The notes under the pieces are model-generated. The model did not search any database and was not told where the DNA came from. It saw only the letters and a program-made list of their open reading frames with translations. From positions 5,001-69,000 of the forward strand of contig NZ_JAUFQP010000010.1 in assembly GCF_030409805.1 (NCBI RefSeq): a stretch of DNA of 64,000 nucleotides. Direction: 5' to 3'. This DNA is from Algibacter miyuki (GTDB lineage: Bacteria > Bacteroidota > Bacteroidia > Flavobacteriales > Flavobacteriaceae). Of this stretch, positions 17,204 to 26,236 are shown piece by piece. The number at the start of each line of letters is the position of its first letter. The stretch's first letter is position 1. Made by a program: the position numbers and the translations under genes.

Positions 17204-18463
17204 CTATGTTTTCTGCTTTTTCTTTTTCGCTGCAGGAAACAATACGTTGTTTAAAATAAGGCGGTACCCTGGTGATGTTGGGTGCAAATCTAATTCTGTT
17301 TTTGGATCGCCAACACGATGCTGATAATCTTCAGGATCATGACCACCATAAAAGGTAAAAAATCCTTTTCCTTTTATACCATGTATATATTTTGCTTCAC
17401 CATTTAGCTTGTTTTCCCCCATCACTAAAACATTCGATTTTATTTCTTCCCGATTGAAGGATGTGGTTTGCCCCATGAATCCTTTTACTAAGGCCGTATG
17501 GTTTTGGCATAACATCGTTGGAATTGGATCCCATTTTGCTGAAAAATCCATTAGCGAAAAGTAATCGGTAGTTTTAGAAATTTGTCGTTTACTCGTCATA
17601 TCAATAGAAGAAAACTCGTAAGTTGTAGGGTCTCGTTCCAAAATATAATCGGTAAATGCAAAAGTTTTATTGTAATCTATTTTGTTTTGATAGCCTGCTT
17701 CGCTCCCATCTCCATCGAACATAGGCTCGCAAATATCAACACCATCAGCCGATAATGCGATATCGAAACTATCTGTTGCGCTACACATGGCAAACATAAA
17801 TCCGCCACCTACAACATAATCCCTAATTTTTAAAGCCACTGCTCTTTTTTCTTCGGAAACCTTACTGTATCCCAATTTTGTTGCCAAAGCTTCAGCTGCT
17901 TTTTTCTCTGTAATATACCATGGAGCTGCTCTATAAGCACCATAAAACTTACCAAATTGCCCCGTAAAATCCTCGTGATGTAAATGCAGCCAATCGAATA
18001 ACAAGAGTCCGTCGTTTAAAACTTCTTCATCATAAACGGTTTCATAAGGAATTTCAGCATAGTTTAAAACCATAGTAACAGCATCATCCCAAGGTAATTT
18101 TCCTTCTGGCGTATAAACCGCAATTTTTGGTGCTTTCTCTAAGACTACGGCTTCCATATTTTGGCTCGGACTACTGATATCTTCGAGAATACTTTCCGCT
18201 TTATCGTTGGAAATAACGCCAAAGGAAACGCCTCGAATTTGACATTCTCGTTGAATAGCTTCCGTGTCAGGCATTAAAAATGAACCGCCTTGATAATTAA
18301 GCAACCATTTTACCTTAAGGTTTTTATTGAGCACCCAATAAGTAATACCGTATGCTTTTAAATGATTTTTCTGATTGTCCACACCCATTGGAACCAAAAT
18401 GTAGGATGCGTAGGTTTTACATGCAAAACATATAAATAAAAATGTGATAATTAACTTTTTCAA
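17204..18463 (-). CDS. Conserved secreted flavobacterial protein of unknown function
   Basis: A 419-residue protein with an N-terminal signal peptide (MKKLIITFLFICFACKTYAS) and a very basic C-terminal tail (AAKKKKQKT). Homologues are, from memory, often labelled asparagine synthetase B, but I see no N-terminal catalytic Cys, no ATP-pyrophosphatase motif, and the protein appears to be exported, so that label is doubtful. Visible features include ATPPEGK-like sugar/phosphate-loop patches (APKIAVYTPEGKLPWDD), a GGGFMFAMCSATDSF segment that resembles the turn of class I amidotransferase/ThuA-like folds, and HHEDFTGQFGKFYGAYR. Its location between dnaB and YjbQ gives no clear functional clue. It may be a periplasmic enzyme. 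Confidence 0.7.
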   Translation of the reverse strand: MKKLIITFLFICFACKTYASYILVPMGVDNQKNHLKAYGITYWVLNKNLKVKWLLNYQGGSFLMPDTEAIQRECQIRGVSFGVISNDKAESILEDISSPSQNMEAVVLEKAPKIAVYTPEGKLPWDDAVTMVLNYAEIPYETVYDEEVLNDGLLLFDWLHLHHEDFTGQFGKFYGAYRAAPWYITEKKAAEALATKLGYSKVSEEKRAVALKIRDYVVGGGFMFAMCSATDSFDIALSADGVDICEPMFDGDGSEAGYQNKIDYNKTFAFTDYILERDPTTYEFSSIDMTSKRQISKTTDYFSLMDFSAKWDPIPTMLCQNHTALVKGFMGQTTSFNREEIKSNVLVMGENKLNGEAKYIHGIKGKGFFTFYGGHDPEDYQHRVGDPKTELDLHPTSPGYRLILNNVLFPAAKKKKQKT

Positions 18464-18484
18464 CTTGTAGATGGCCTAAAAATA

Positions 18485-18522
18485 ATATCTCAGTTAATTT
18501 TTATAAAAACCAACTGAGATAT
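18485..18522 (-). terminator. Stem-loop after dnaB
   Basis: ATATCTCAGTT pairs with AACTGAGATAT across a 16-base loop, between dnaB and the next minus-strand gene. The loop is long and the following sequence is AT-rich but not a clean T-run. Confidence 0.55.
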
Positions 18523-18580
18523 AGAATTATATAAGCGAAAGATACTTAATTTTTATGGGAAATAAAATGGTAATTCCTTC

Positions 18581-20122
18581 TTAAAATGGGACTTCGTTAT
18601 CACTATCATCATTAAAAGAACTACCAAAAGCTTGATCTGGTGTTACTTTAAAATCATCGGCTTTAAAGCTATCATCGTTTGCAGCAGCATTCATTTTAGA
18701 GTGAAATTCGAAAGGTGAATCGAAATCCTCCAAGTTATCGAACTTACCTAAATTACCGATAAATTTCAGTCTAATATTTTCTAAACCACCATTACGGTGT
18801 TTGGCGATAATAAACTCGGCTTGACCTTCGGTTGGAGAGCGTTCATCATCATCCCATTCGTCAATTTTATAGTATTCTGGTCTGTAAATAAAACTTACAA
18901 TATCGGCATCTTGCTCAATCGCACCAGATTCACGTAAATCGGAAAGTAACGGACGTTTACTGCCTCCACGTGTTTCCACCGCACGTGATAACTGCGATAA
19001 TGCAATTACAGGCACCATTAATTCTTTTGCTAAAGCTTTTAAGTTTCTAGAAATCATCGAGATTTCCTGTTCACGATTTCCACCATGATTAGAACCACCA
19101 GTCATTAATTGCAAATAATCAATCATGATCAATTTAATACCGTGTTGCGACGATAAACGACGTGCTTTTGCTCTTAAATCGAAAATAGATAGCGAAGGCG
19201 TATCATCAATAAATAAGGGCGCTTTTTCTAAACTTTTCACTTTTACGTTAAGCTGTTCCCACTCGTGCTTTTCTAATTTTCCGGTTCTTAACTTTTCCGA
19301 AGACAAACCTGTTTCACTAGAAATTAAACGTGTAATTAACTGTACAGAAGCCATCTCTAATGAGAAAAAGGCTACTGGCATATTTTGATCTACAGCAATA
19401 TTTCGTGCCATAGATAAGGTTAATGCCGTTTTACCCATACCAGGACGTGCGGCTACAATAATTAAATCGGAAGGTTGCCATCCTGAAGTTAATTTATCCA
19501 ATTTGGTAAAGCCTGTTGCAATACCACTTAAACCTTCTTGGTTTGAAATTTCTTCAATTTTCTTTTTCGCCTGAATTACTAAATCTTGAGCGGTTTCACT
19601 CGATTTTTTAATATTTCCTTGGGTAACTTCGTATAATTTTGATTCGGCAGTATCTAGTAAATCAAAAACATCTTTAGTTTCATCGTAAGCATTTTCAATA
19701 ATTTCATTCGAAATTTTAATTAAGCTACGCTGAATAAATTTCTGCAAAATAATACGTGCGTGAAACTCAATATGTGCAGAAGATGATACTTTTTGGGTTA
19801 AGGATATGAGGTAAAAATCGCCTCCCGCCTGCTCTAACTTCGCGTTCTTCTTTAACTGCGTAGAAACTGTTAATAAATCGACTGGCTCACTATTTTCGAA
19901 CAAAGTAAAAATAGCTTCAAATATATGTTGGTGGGCTTCTTTATAGAATGCATCGGGCGATAAAATATCAATTACTTCATCGACACCTTTTTTATCAATC
20001 ATCATAGCACCTAAAACAACCTCCTCTAAATCAAGAGCTTGCGGTGGTATTTTTCCTTTTTCAAGGCTGATTATGGTACTTTTATCGACTTTATATCCCT
20101 GAACGGGGTTTGGTTGTTTCAT
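18581..20122 (-). CDS. dnaB: Replicative DNA helicase DnaB
   Basis: A 513-residue hexameric 5'-3' helicase of the replication fork. The DnaB N-terminal helical domain spans ~25-130 (PQALDLEEVVLGAMMIDKKG). The RecA-like motor starts near 195 (GIATGFTKLDKLTSGWQPSD) with Walker A ARPGMGKT at 225-232, then FSLEM and the Walker B IDYLQLM. No intein is present. The acidic C-terminal tail ending DDSDNEVPF resembles the tail of SSB-type proteins and is usual for this phylum. Single-gene unit flanked by stem-loops. Confidence 0.97.
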   Translation of the reverse strand: MKQPNPVQGYKVDKSTIISLEKGKIPPQALDLEEVVLGAMMIDKKGVDEVIDILSPDAFYKEAHQHIFEAIFTLFENSEPVDLLTVSTQLKKNAKLEQAGGDFYLISLTQKVSSSAHIEFHARIILQKFIQRSLIKISNEIIENAYDETKDVFDLLDTAESKLYEVTQGNIKKSSETAQDLVIQAKKKIEEISNQEGLSGIATGFTKLDKLTSGWQPSDLIIVAARPGMGKTALTLSMARNIAVDQNMPVAFFSLEMASVQLITRLISSETGLSSEKLRTGKLEKHEWEQLNVKVKSLEKAPLFIDDTPSLSIFDLRAKARRLSSQHGIKLIMIDYLQLMTGGSNHGGNREQEISMISRNLKALAKELMVPVIALSQLSRAVETRGGSKRPLLSDLRESGAIEQDADIVSFIYRPEYYKIDEWDDDERSPTEGQAEFIIAKHRNGGLENIRLKFIGNLGKFDNLEDFDSPFEFHSKMNAAANDDSFKADDFKVTPDQAFGSSFNDDSDNEVPF

Positions 20123-20235
20123 AACTACGAAAGTAATTAAAATTGAAGTAGGTTTATAGATTTAACGGGTTAGGAATGTTAACCGTTAGTTAACAATTTA
20201 ACTGTTAATAACTTAAAAATATTGTGAATAAGCAT

Positions 20236-20270
20236 AAAAAAATCTGAAGTTATACACTTCAGATTTTTTT
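20236..20270 (-). terminator. Intrinsic terminator of accA
   Basis: AATCTGAAGT, loop TATAC, ACTTCAGATT, flanked by A- and T-runs on both sides, 20 bases past the accA stop. Confidence 0.9.
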
Positions 20271-20289
20271 AAAGTATGTTTTTTGGTCG

Positions 20290-21243
20290 TTAGTCTTTAT
20301 AAACACCCATTTGCAAGTATTTATCCATACGTTGTGCCACTAAATCTTTTGGTGATAACTTTTTTAACACCTCAAAATGTTTTATAATGGCATTGCTAAC
20401 AGAATTAAAAGTTTTAGTTCTGTCGCGGTGTGCACCTCCAAGAGGTTCTTTTATAATTTCGTCAACTAATTTTAGTTTTTTCATGTCGGGAGCGGTTAAT
20501 TTCAAAGCTTCAGCAGCTTGTTCTTTATATTCCCAACTACGCCATAAGATAGACGAGCAAGATTCTGGAGAAATTACAGAGTACCAAGTATTTTCAAGCA
20601 TCATAACCACATCTCCAACACCTATACCTAATGCTCCACCAGAAGCTCCTTCACCAACTACAACAGTGATAATAGGCACTTTTAAGCGTGTCATTTCTAA
20701 AATATTTCTAGCAATAGCTTCGCCTTGTCCACGTTCTTCAGCTTCTAATCCTGGGTATGCCCCTGGTGTATCTAAAAGTGTTACAACAGGAATTCCGAAT
20801 TTTTCAGCAGATTTCATTAAACGTAAGGCTTTACGATACCCTTCAGGGTTTGCCATTCCGAAGTTTCTATACTGTCTTGTTTTAGTATTATACCCTTTTT
20901 GTTGGCCAATAAACATAAAACTTTGATCGCCGATTTTACCTAAACCACCAATCATGGCTTTATCATCTTTAAAGTTTCTATCGCCGTGTAATTCTAAAAA
21001 TGAATTTCCACAAATAGCTTTAATATAATCTAAAGTATATGGGCGCTCTGGGTGACGTGACATTTGTACACGTTGCCATGCCGTAAGGTTTTTGTATATA
21101 TCTTTTTGAGCTTCTTTAAGCTTTTTTTCTATTTGAGCACATGTTTCAGTAACATCTACTTCGCTCTCTTCACCAATAATTTTACATTTCTGCAATTGGT
21201 CTTCCAGCTCTTTTATTGGAAGTTCAAATTCTAAATATTCCAT
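20290..21243 (-). CDS. accA: Acetyl-CoA carboxylase carboxyltransferase subunit alpha
   Basis: A 317-residue alpha subunit of the carboxyltransferase that transfers the carboxyl group from biotin to acetyl-CoA, the committed step in fatty acid synthesis. The family pattern is complete: N-terminal coiled segment ([18 protein letters not shown]), [48 protein letters not shown], then the oxyanion-hole region [17 protein letters not shown]. Normal length. A TATATTTG promoter box lies upstream. accD would be elsewhere. Confidence 0.97.
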   Translation of the reverse strand: MEYLEFELPIKELEDQLQKCKIIGEESEVDVTETCAQIEKKLKEAQKDIYKNLTAWQRVQMSRHPERPYTLDYIKAICGNSFLELHGDRNFKDDKAMIGGLGKIGDQSFMFIGQQKGYNTKTRQYRNFGMANPEGYRKALRLMKSAEKFGIPVVTLLDTPGAYPGLEAEERGQGEAIARNILEMTRLKVPIITVVVGEGASGGALGIGVGDVVMMLENTWYSVISPESCSSILWRSWEYKEQAAEALKLTAPDMKKLKLVDEIIKEPLGGAHRDRTKTFNSVSNAIIKHFEVLKKLSPKDLVAQRMDKYLQMGVYKD

Positions 21244-21280
21244 AGGAAATTTGTTTTGACTATATTATAAAGTTAGTGCG

Positions 21281-21288
21281 CAAATATA
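21281..21288 (-). promoter_or_regulatory. -7 box of accA promoter
   Basis: CAAATATA on the plus strand reads TATATTTG on the minus strand, a full match to the Bacteroidota -7 motif TAnnTTTG, 38 bases ahead of the accA ATG. No clear -33 TTG at the usual distance. Confidence 0.55.
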
Positions 21289-21311
21289 AAAACTTTAATT
21301 TTCTTAAAGCA

Positions 21312-22208
21312 TTATGTGTGGCTTCTTTTTAGTTTTCTACTATTTTTAAATATGGCGTTTAAAATCACCACTGCAATGATCACCATGGCTCCATAATAAA
21401 ACGATGGGCTCATTTTTTCTTTTTCAGGAAATAAAATTAAGGCTATAATAATGCCATAAACAGGTTCCAAATTATAGGTAAGTACTACAGTATAAGGACT
21501 TATACTTTTCATAATATAAACCGACGCTATAAAAGCATATGCTGTACAAACCGATGCTAAGATAAATAAATACCAAAAATCTGAGGTATCTAAGTTAAAA
21601 AATTCTTTTGAAAATCCATCTCCAAAAAAGAATATATATATGGTAATAAATAAGACGCCACTAATAAATTCGTAAAATGAAATGACTGTTGCCGAATGTT
21701 TTTTCAAAAAACTTCCATTTAAAACGGCAAATAACGAGGATAAAAAGGCGGAAATAATGCCCAATATAATACCGGTTAAATATTGCATTTCACTCTGTGT
21801 GATGATGCAAACACCAACAATGGCTAGTATTCCAAATAAAATTTCGTACCATAATATGCGACGCTTATAAACAACGGGCTCTATGATTGACGCAAAAAAT
21901 GTTCCTGTTGAAAAAACAGCTAAGGTTGTAGAGACATTAGATGCATCTATGGCTCCGAAAAAAGTAATCCAATGTAAAGCAATGATGACACCCGCAAAAG
22001 AGAGACGTAAAAGTGATTTGGGTGTTACAGTTAATTTCGTTTTGCTAAACAGCACATATATACCCATTAACACTCCTGCCATAAGCATTCTAAACCAAAC
22101 TAAAGGAATGGCCGTTATGCTTATTAACTCGCCTAAAATCGCTGTAAAACCAGCAATTAGCACGAGAATATGTAAATGAATATAATCTTTTAGATTAGCG
22201 TTTTGCAT
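21312..22208 (-). CDS. EamA/DMT-family transporter
   Basis: A 298-residue integral membrane protein with about ten hydrophobic segments arranged as two EamA repeats (first ~10-135, second ~150-290). It belongs to the drug/metabolite transporter superfamily, with segments such as LNGSFLKKHSATVISFYEFISG and YNLEPVYGIIIALILFPE that are typical of the second repeat. The substrate is unknown. Its start overlaps the 3' end of the lptG-like gene by 14 bases, so it is translationally coupled to it. Confidence 0.88.
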   Translation of the reverse strand: MQNANLKDYIHLHILVLIAGFTAILGELISITAIPLVWFRMLMAGVLMGIYVLFSKTKLTVTPKSLLRLSFAGVIIALHWITFFGAIDASNVSTTLAVFSTGTFFASIIEPVVYKRRILWYEILFGILAIVGVCIITQSEMQYLTGIILGIISAFLSSLFAVLNGSFLKKHSATVISFYEFISGVLFITIYIFFFGDGFSKEFFNLDTSDFWYLFILASVCTAYAFIASVYIMKSISPYTVVLTYNLEPVYGIIIALILFPEKEKMSPSFYYGAMVIIAVVILNAIFKNSRKLKRSHT

Positions 22209-23277
22209 TATACAACAGGTAAGCTGCTAAAATACCGAAAAGAATGTTTGGAAACCAAACAGCTATCAATGGGTTAAAATCGGATTGCTCGGCCATAACG
22301 CCAAATATTTTGTCGAAAAACACAAAAACCATGGCTATACAAATACCTACAGCCAGGTTAACGCCCATACCGCCACGTCGTTTTTTAGAAGAGACTGCTA
22401 CCGCAATAATGGTTAGTATAAAGACAGAAACAGGCAAACTCCATTTACGATATAAAACCAGCTTAAAACGGCCCACGTTTGACGATCCTCTAGATTCCTC
22501 CTTGGCTATAAATTGTTTTAAATCACCATACATTTTAGTTTCGGCGGCGTAAATTTCAGGAATTAAATCGTCCACATCAAATGACAACAACGTATCTTTT
22601 TGTTTTAAAATATCAAGTTCATCATCATTTTCACCAACAATACGTTTCATATAATTAGATAATTGGTAAATGGAGGATGTATCAGTTTCTATATATTTAA
22701 TTTTATCTGCGGAAATTTTATAAACTAGTTTATCATCTTTAAAATGTTCTAGTGTAAAGTTCCTACCAATTTTATTTTTCACATCAAAACTACTTACGAA
22801 AATAATATCGCTATCGTTAATTTGACGAAATACGTCGGTATTATCAACCTTACTCTGACCTCTTTTTAAATATTTATAATTAAAATCGTTAAAGCCTTTA
22901 CTTGCATTTGGAGCCAAGTATAACCCCAAAAGAATGGATAAAATAGCTACGATTGTAGCGCCAATCATATAAGGTCTAAGAAATCTTGTAAAGGAAACTC
23001 CAGAACTTAAAAAAGCAATAACCTCGGTATTGTTGGCTAATTTTGAGGTAAACCAAATAACGGATAAGAATAAAAATAACGGAAATAATAAATGGGCAAA
23101 ATATATGGTAAAATCTAAAAAGTAAATAAGCACTTCGCCAAAAGGTACATCATTCTCTAAAATTTTTCCGATTTTTTCAGCTAAATGCACTGTTATTCCG
23201 ATAGGAATAAACAATAATAACATCATTGAAAATGTAAACAAATAACGTTTTAATATGTACCAATCTAATATTTTCAT
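22195..23277 (-). CDS. LptF/LptG-family permease (YjgP/YjgQ), lipopolysaccharide export
   Basis: A 360-residue inner membrane protein with three N-terminal membrane segments (~15-115), a large periplasmic beta domain (~125-265) and three C-terminal membrane segments, as in LptF/LptG. These pair in the LptB2FG ABC complex that extracts LPS from the inner membrane. MKILDWYILKRYLFTF is the typical start. Whether it is the F or G paralogue cannot be told. It follows tgt, an arrangement I associate with this family, and overlaps the EamA gene. Confidence 0.92.
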   Translation of the reverse strand: MKILDWYILKRYLFTFSMMLLLFIPIGITVHLAEKIGKILENDVPFGEVLIYFLDFTIYFAHLLFPLFLFLSVIWFTSKLANNTEVIAFLSSGVSFTRFLRPYMIGATIVAILSILLGLYLAPNASKGFNDFNYKYLKRGQSKVDNTDVFRQINDSDIIFVSSFDVKNKIGRNFTLEHFKDDKLVYKISADKIKYIETDTSSIYQLSNYMKRIVGENDDELDILKQKDTLLSFDVDDLIPEIYAAETKMYGDLKQFIAKEESRGSSNVGRFKLVLYRKWSLPVSVFILTIIAVAVSSKKRRGGMGVNLAVGICIAMVFVFFDKIFGVMAEQSDFNPLIAVWFPNILFGILAAYLLYNAKR

Positions 23278-23371
23278 CCTTTTACTAGCTCACTAAATAC
23301 GTGGTATTTCAATATTTATAAAGAAAAAGAACGTATTAAAAATAATACTCCTTTTTACATTCATGTTTCTA

Positions 23372-24502
23372 TTATAGTCTATTATCCATTTGTTTCACCA
23401 TTTTCTCTTTCCATTGGTAAAAATCTCCTGCTAATATATGTTTTCTAGCTTCGCGAACCAACCATAAATAAAAACCTAAATTATGAATGGTTGCAATTTG
23501 TTTTCCTAACAACTCATTTACCGTAAATAAATGACGTAAATAAGCTTTGCTATACTCGGTATCAACAAAAGTTATTCCCATCTCGTCGATTGGAGAAAAA
23601 TCTTCAGCCCATTTCAAATTTTTAATATTGATACTACCATGAGCTGTAAACAACATTCCGTTTCTAGCATTTCGAGTTGGCATCACACAGTCAAACATAT
23701 CTACACCTAACGCAATATTTTCTAAAATATTGATTGGTGTACCTACGCCCATTAAATATCTTGGCTTGTCTTCTGGTAAAATGGCACAAACTACATCGGT
23801 CATAGCATACATTTCTTCCGCAGGTTCCCCTACCGATAAACCACCAATAGCATTACCTACAGCTCCTGAATTTGCAATATATTCAGCCGATTGTTTACGT
23901 AAATCCTTATAAGTACTCCCTTGTACAATAGGAAAAAAGGCCTGATCGTATCCGTATTTAAGTGGTGTTTTATCTAAGTGATTTATACAACGATCTAACC
24001 AACGATGCGTCATGTGCATAGAACGTTTTGCATAATTATAATCGCAAGGATATGGTGTACATTCATCAAAAGCCATAATAATATCCGCTCCAATGGTACG
24101 TTGAATTTCCATAACATTTTCGGGTGTAAAAGTGTGGTAACTTCCGTCGATATGCGACTTAAACTTAACGCCCTCTTCTTTTATTTTTCTATTTGCTGAA
24201 AGTGAATACACTTGATAGCCTCCAGAATCGGTCAAAATATTGCGATCCCAATTCATAAATTTATGAAGTCCGCCAGCTTTTTCAAGTACATGCGTTTGTG
24301 GACGTAAATATAAATGATACGTATTTCCTAAAATAATATCCGGATTAATATCATCCTTTAATTCTCTCTGGTGCACACCTTTAACAGTTCCAACAGTTCC
24401 AACAGGCATAAAAATAGGGGTTTCAATAACACCATGATCTGTGGTTAACTTTCCAGCTCTAGCTTTGCTTAGAGGATCTTTTGCTTTTAATTCGAATTTC
24501 AT
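23372..24502 (-). CDS. tgt: tRNA-guanine transglycosylase (queuosine pathway), zinc cysteines missing
   Basis: A 376-residue TGT that exchanges guanine-34 for preQ1 in tRNAs Asp, Asn, His and Tyr. The catalytic aspartates are present (TDSGGYQVYSL and DMFDCVMPTRNARNG), as is the family pattern FMPVGTVGTVKGV. However, where E. coli and Zymomonas TGT have the CxCxxC zinc ligands, this protein reads MGITFVDT (about 308-315) with no Cys; only the final His (about 340, IATIHNL) remains. The protein is otherwise full length, so it is probably an active variant that does without zinc or binds it differently. It leads into the lptG-like and EamA genes. Confidence 0.95.
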   Translation of the reverse strand: MKFELKAKDPLSKARAGKLTTDHGVIETPIFMPVGTVGTVKGVHQRELKDDINPDIILGNTYHLYLRPQTHVLEKAGGLHKFMNWDRNILTDSGGYQVYSLSANRKIKEEGVKFKSHIDGSYHTFTPENVMEIQRTIGADIIMAFDECTPYPCDYNYAKRSMHMTHRWLDRCINHLDKTPLKYGYDQAFFPIVQGSTYKDLRKQSAEYIANSGAVGNAIGGLSVGEPAEEMYAMTDVVCAILPEDKPRYLMGVGTPINILENIALGVDMFDCVMPTRNARNGMLFTAHGSINIKNLKWAEDFSPIDEMGITFVDTEYSKAYLRHLFTVNELLGKQIATIHNLGFYLWLVREARKHILAGDFYQWKEKMVKQMDNRL

Positions 24503-24523
24503 CTATTTCATTATATCAGTTGG

Positions 24524-24553
24524 CAAAGATAATTAACTAAAAACCGATAACAA
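24524..24553 (-). promoter_or_regulatory. Promoter of tgt
   Basis: On the minus strand TTG (24551-24553) and TATCTTTG (24524-24531) are separated by 19 bases, a good match to the Bacteroidota consensus, with the ATG 21 bases further on. Confidence 0.7.
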
Positions 24554-24576
24554 TATTTATCAACAAGGAAATAAAT

Positions 24577-24584
24577 TATCTTTG
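24577..24584 (+). promoter_or_regulatory. -7 box of promoter for 24629 gene
   Basis: TATCTTTG matches TAnnTTTG, 44 bases ahead of the ATG; it is divergent from the tgt promoter. No clear -33 TTG. Confidence 0.55.
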
Positions 24585-24628
24585 GCAACGTTTTTGTAAG
24601 TATAATTGCAAATCTTAAAACGAACATT

Positions 24629-25213
24629 ATGAAAAATTTATTTTTAATTTTAGTAGTAGCCATTGTTGTCCCATCAGCAGCTTTTGCTCAATCAGCAAGT
24701 GGCATTGGTATCAAAGGTGGTTTAAACTATAATGCCAATGGAAAATATGTGGAATCTATAAATGATAATGCACAAAATCCTGACAGAAATGTTGGCTATC
24801 ACATTGGGTTATTTGGGAAAATTGGTGACAAATTATTTTTAAGACCTGAAATAGTTTACACGAAAACAAAAAGTGATTATGAGGATGATACATTCAGTAT
24901 GCAAAAACTTGATGCTCCAATTTTAGTTGGATTAAAGATTTTAGGCCCTGTTAGTGTATTTGCAGGCCCATCATTCCAATATATTTTAGACACTGATTTT
25001 GAGGGAATTACTGTAGGAGATATTAAAGATGATTTTTCGGTAGGTCTTAACTTTGGTGTTGGGCTTAACTTTAAAAAAGTAGGTATCGATTTAAGGTATG
25101 AGCGTGGATTTACAGAAAATGAAGGTACCTTTATTGGGAATAACGGAATAAATGGTGGCCGTTTAGACACTCGACCAGATCAGCTTATTTTAAGTTTGGC
25201 TATTATTTTATAG
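24629..25213 (+). CDS. Outer membrane beta-barrel protein (PorT-like/OmpA-like 8-strand type)
   Basis: A 194-residue protein with a clear signal peptide (MKNLFLILVVAIVVPSAAFAQ). The mature part has alternating beta strands (IGIKGGLNYN, YHIGLFGKIG, LFLRPEIVYT, VSVFAGPSFQYIL, FSVGLNFGVGLNFKKVGIDLRYERG) and a final strand QLILSLAIIL ending at the C-terminus, typical of small porin-like PorT/outer-membrane-beta-barrel family members. The function is not known. It is a single-gene unit with its own promoter and a shared terminator. Confidence 0.85.
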   Translation: MKNLFLILVVAIVVPSAAFAQSASGIGIKGGLNYNANGKYVESINDNAQNPDRNVGYHIGLFGKIGDKLFLRPEIVYTKTKSDYEDDTFSMQKLDAPILVGLKILGPVSVFAGPSFQYILDTDFEGITVGDIKDDFSVGLNFGVGLNFKKVGIDLRYERGFTENEGTFIGNNGINGGRLDTRPDQLILSLAIIL

Positions 25214-25231
25214 TCTAAATCATGTAAAAAC

Positions 25232-25265
25232 AAAAAGCCCTAGTAACATATTACTAGGGCTTTTT
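25232..25265 (+). terminator. Bidirectional terminator between convergent genes
   Basis: A perfect 15-bp stem, AAAAAGCCCTAGTAA, loop CATA, complement, with T-runs on both strands. It serves the barrel gene on the plus strand and the lipoprotein gene at 25287 on the minus strand. Confidence 0.92.
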
Positions 25266-25286
25266 GTTTGATTTTTTTTTTTAAGA

Positions 25287-26162
25287 TTATCGTGTTGCTG
25301 TACCCGATAAAGTTACTAAAGGGCCTGCTTCCATATTAATTACCGTATGGTTTACAGCATCTGTTGGCACACCATGAGCCAATGGTTTTAAAGTGAATGG
25401 AGCTGCGCTATTATCTGGACTTGGCTCTACAGAAATTACAATTGTTTTTCCTTTTAAATCTGTTGGAAACGTTAATCCTGTTGGTGCATTTTGAAGAAAA
25501 TCTTCACCAGGATAACCTGGTCCATTACCAGCATCTCCTTTAAATAATGTTGTTGCAGCATTATCATCTGCAGCAGCTGGATCGGTAAAAGTTCCTGTAC
25601 TTATTGGCGTACCATCAAAAACAACCCATCCTTCGTATTTCCATCCGTCAGATAAAACTGGTAAATCTAAACCTGCTATTGTAGTTTCAGTTGAATTATC
25701 TAAAAACCAAACACCACTTGCTTCGTTGGTTTCATCGTCATCTGTAGGAGTTGCTAAGATGTATTTACCTGTAGCTGTTGATAAATCGCCCACAATATTA
25801 TTTGAGTTTACACTAGCTGAATTTCCTGAAAAATCGCCTGCTAAAATTTTTGTTGCTGCTGGAGCTGGGTCAGAATCTACAGCAGGTTCAATAGAAAGCA
25901 CAAACGTGGTTGCTGCTTCTAATTGATCGGCATCTACCGTAAAAGATTGTGGAAACGTTACTGAAGAAAATGTTCCAGTAGATACAGGAGAGCCATCTAC
26001 AATAATCCATCCTTCATAAACAAAACCAGAACCTAGAGCTTCCAATCCGGTAAGGTCTACGGTTAAATCTGCTGTGGTTACTTTATTATTATCGTCGTCG
26101 TTACTGCAAGAGGTAGCAAAAATTCCTAAGGCTACGCATGCTAAAATTGTTTTTCTAATCAT
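25287..26162 (-). CDS. Lipoprotein with an internally duplicated domain, function unknown
   Basis: A 291-residue lipoprotein (signal ending IFATSC, then SNDDDNNK). Two related units are visible: ~32-125 (YEGWIIVDGSPVSTGTF ... FVLSIEPAVDSDPAPAATKIL) and ~160-275 (YEGWVVFDGTPISTGTF ... VISVEPSPDNSAAPFTLKPL). Each carries a YEGW-[IV]V-DG-xP[VI]STGTF core and an S-[IV]-EP strand. The second unit has an inserted glycine/proline-rich loop (NGPGYPGEDFLQN). The EP-acidic-pattern strands resemble anti-sigma-K (RskA) C-terminal domains, but no sigma-binding part is present. It sits between the barrel gene and a Crp/Fnr regulator; no role can be assigned. Confidence 0.7.
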   Translation of the reverse strand: MIRKTILACVALGIFATSCSNDDDNNKVTTADLTVDLTGLEALGSGFVYEGWIIVDGSPVSTGTFSSVTFPQSFTVDADQLEAATTFVLSIEPAVDSDPAPAATKILAGDFSGNSASVNSNNIVGDLSTATGKYILATPTDDDETNEASGVWFLDNSTETTIAGLDLPVLSDGWKYEGWVVFDGTPISTGTFTDPAAADDNAATTLFKGDAGNGPGYPGEDFLQNAPTGLTFPTDLKGKTIVISVEPSPDNSAAPFTLKPLAHGVPTDAVNHTVINMEAGPLVTLSGTATR

Positions 26163-26236
26163 GATCTATTTTTTTAGTGATTGTTATACATCAAAGGTAT
26201 TTCACTAAAAGAATATAAAATGTTAGCCAACTAACA

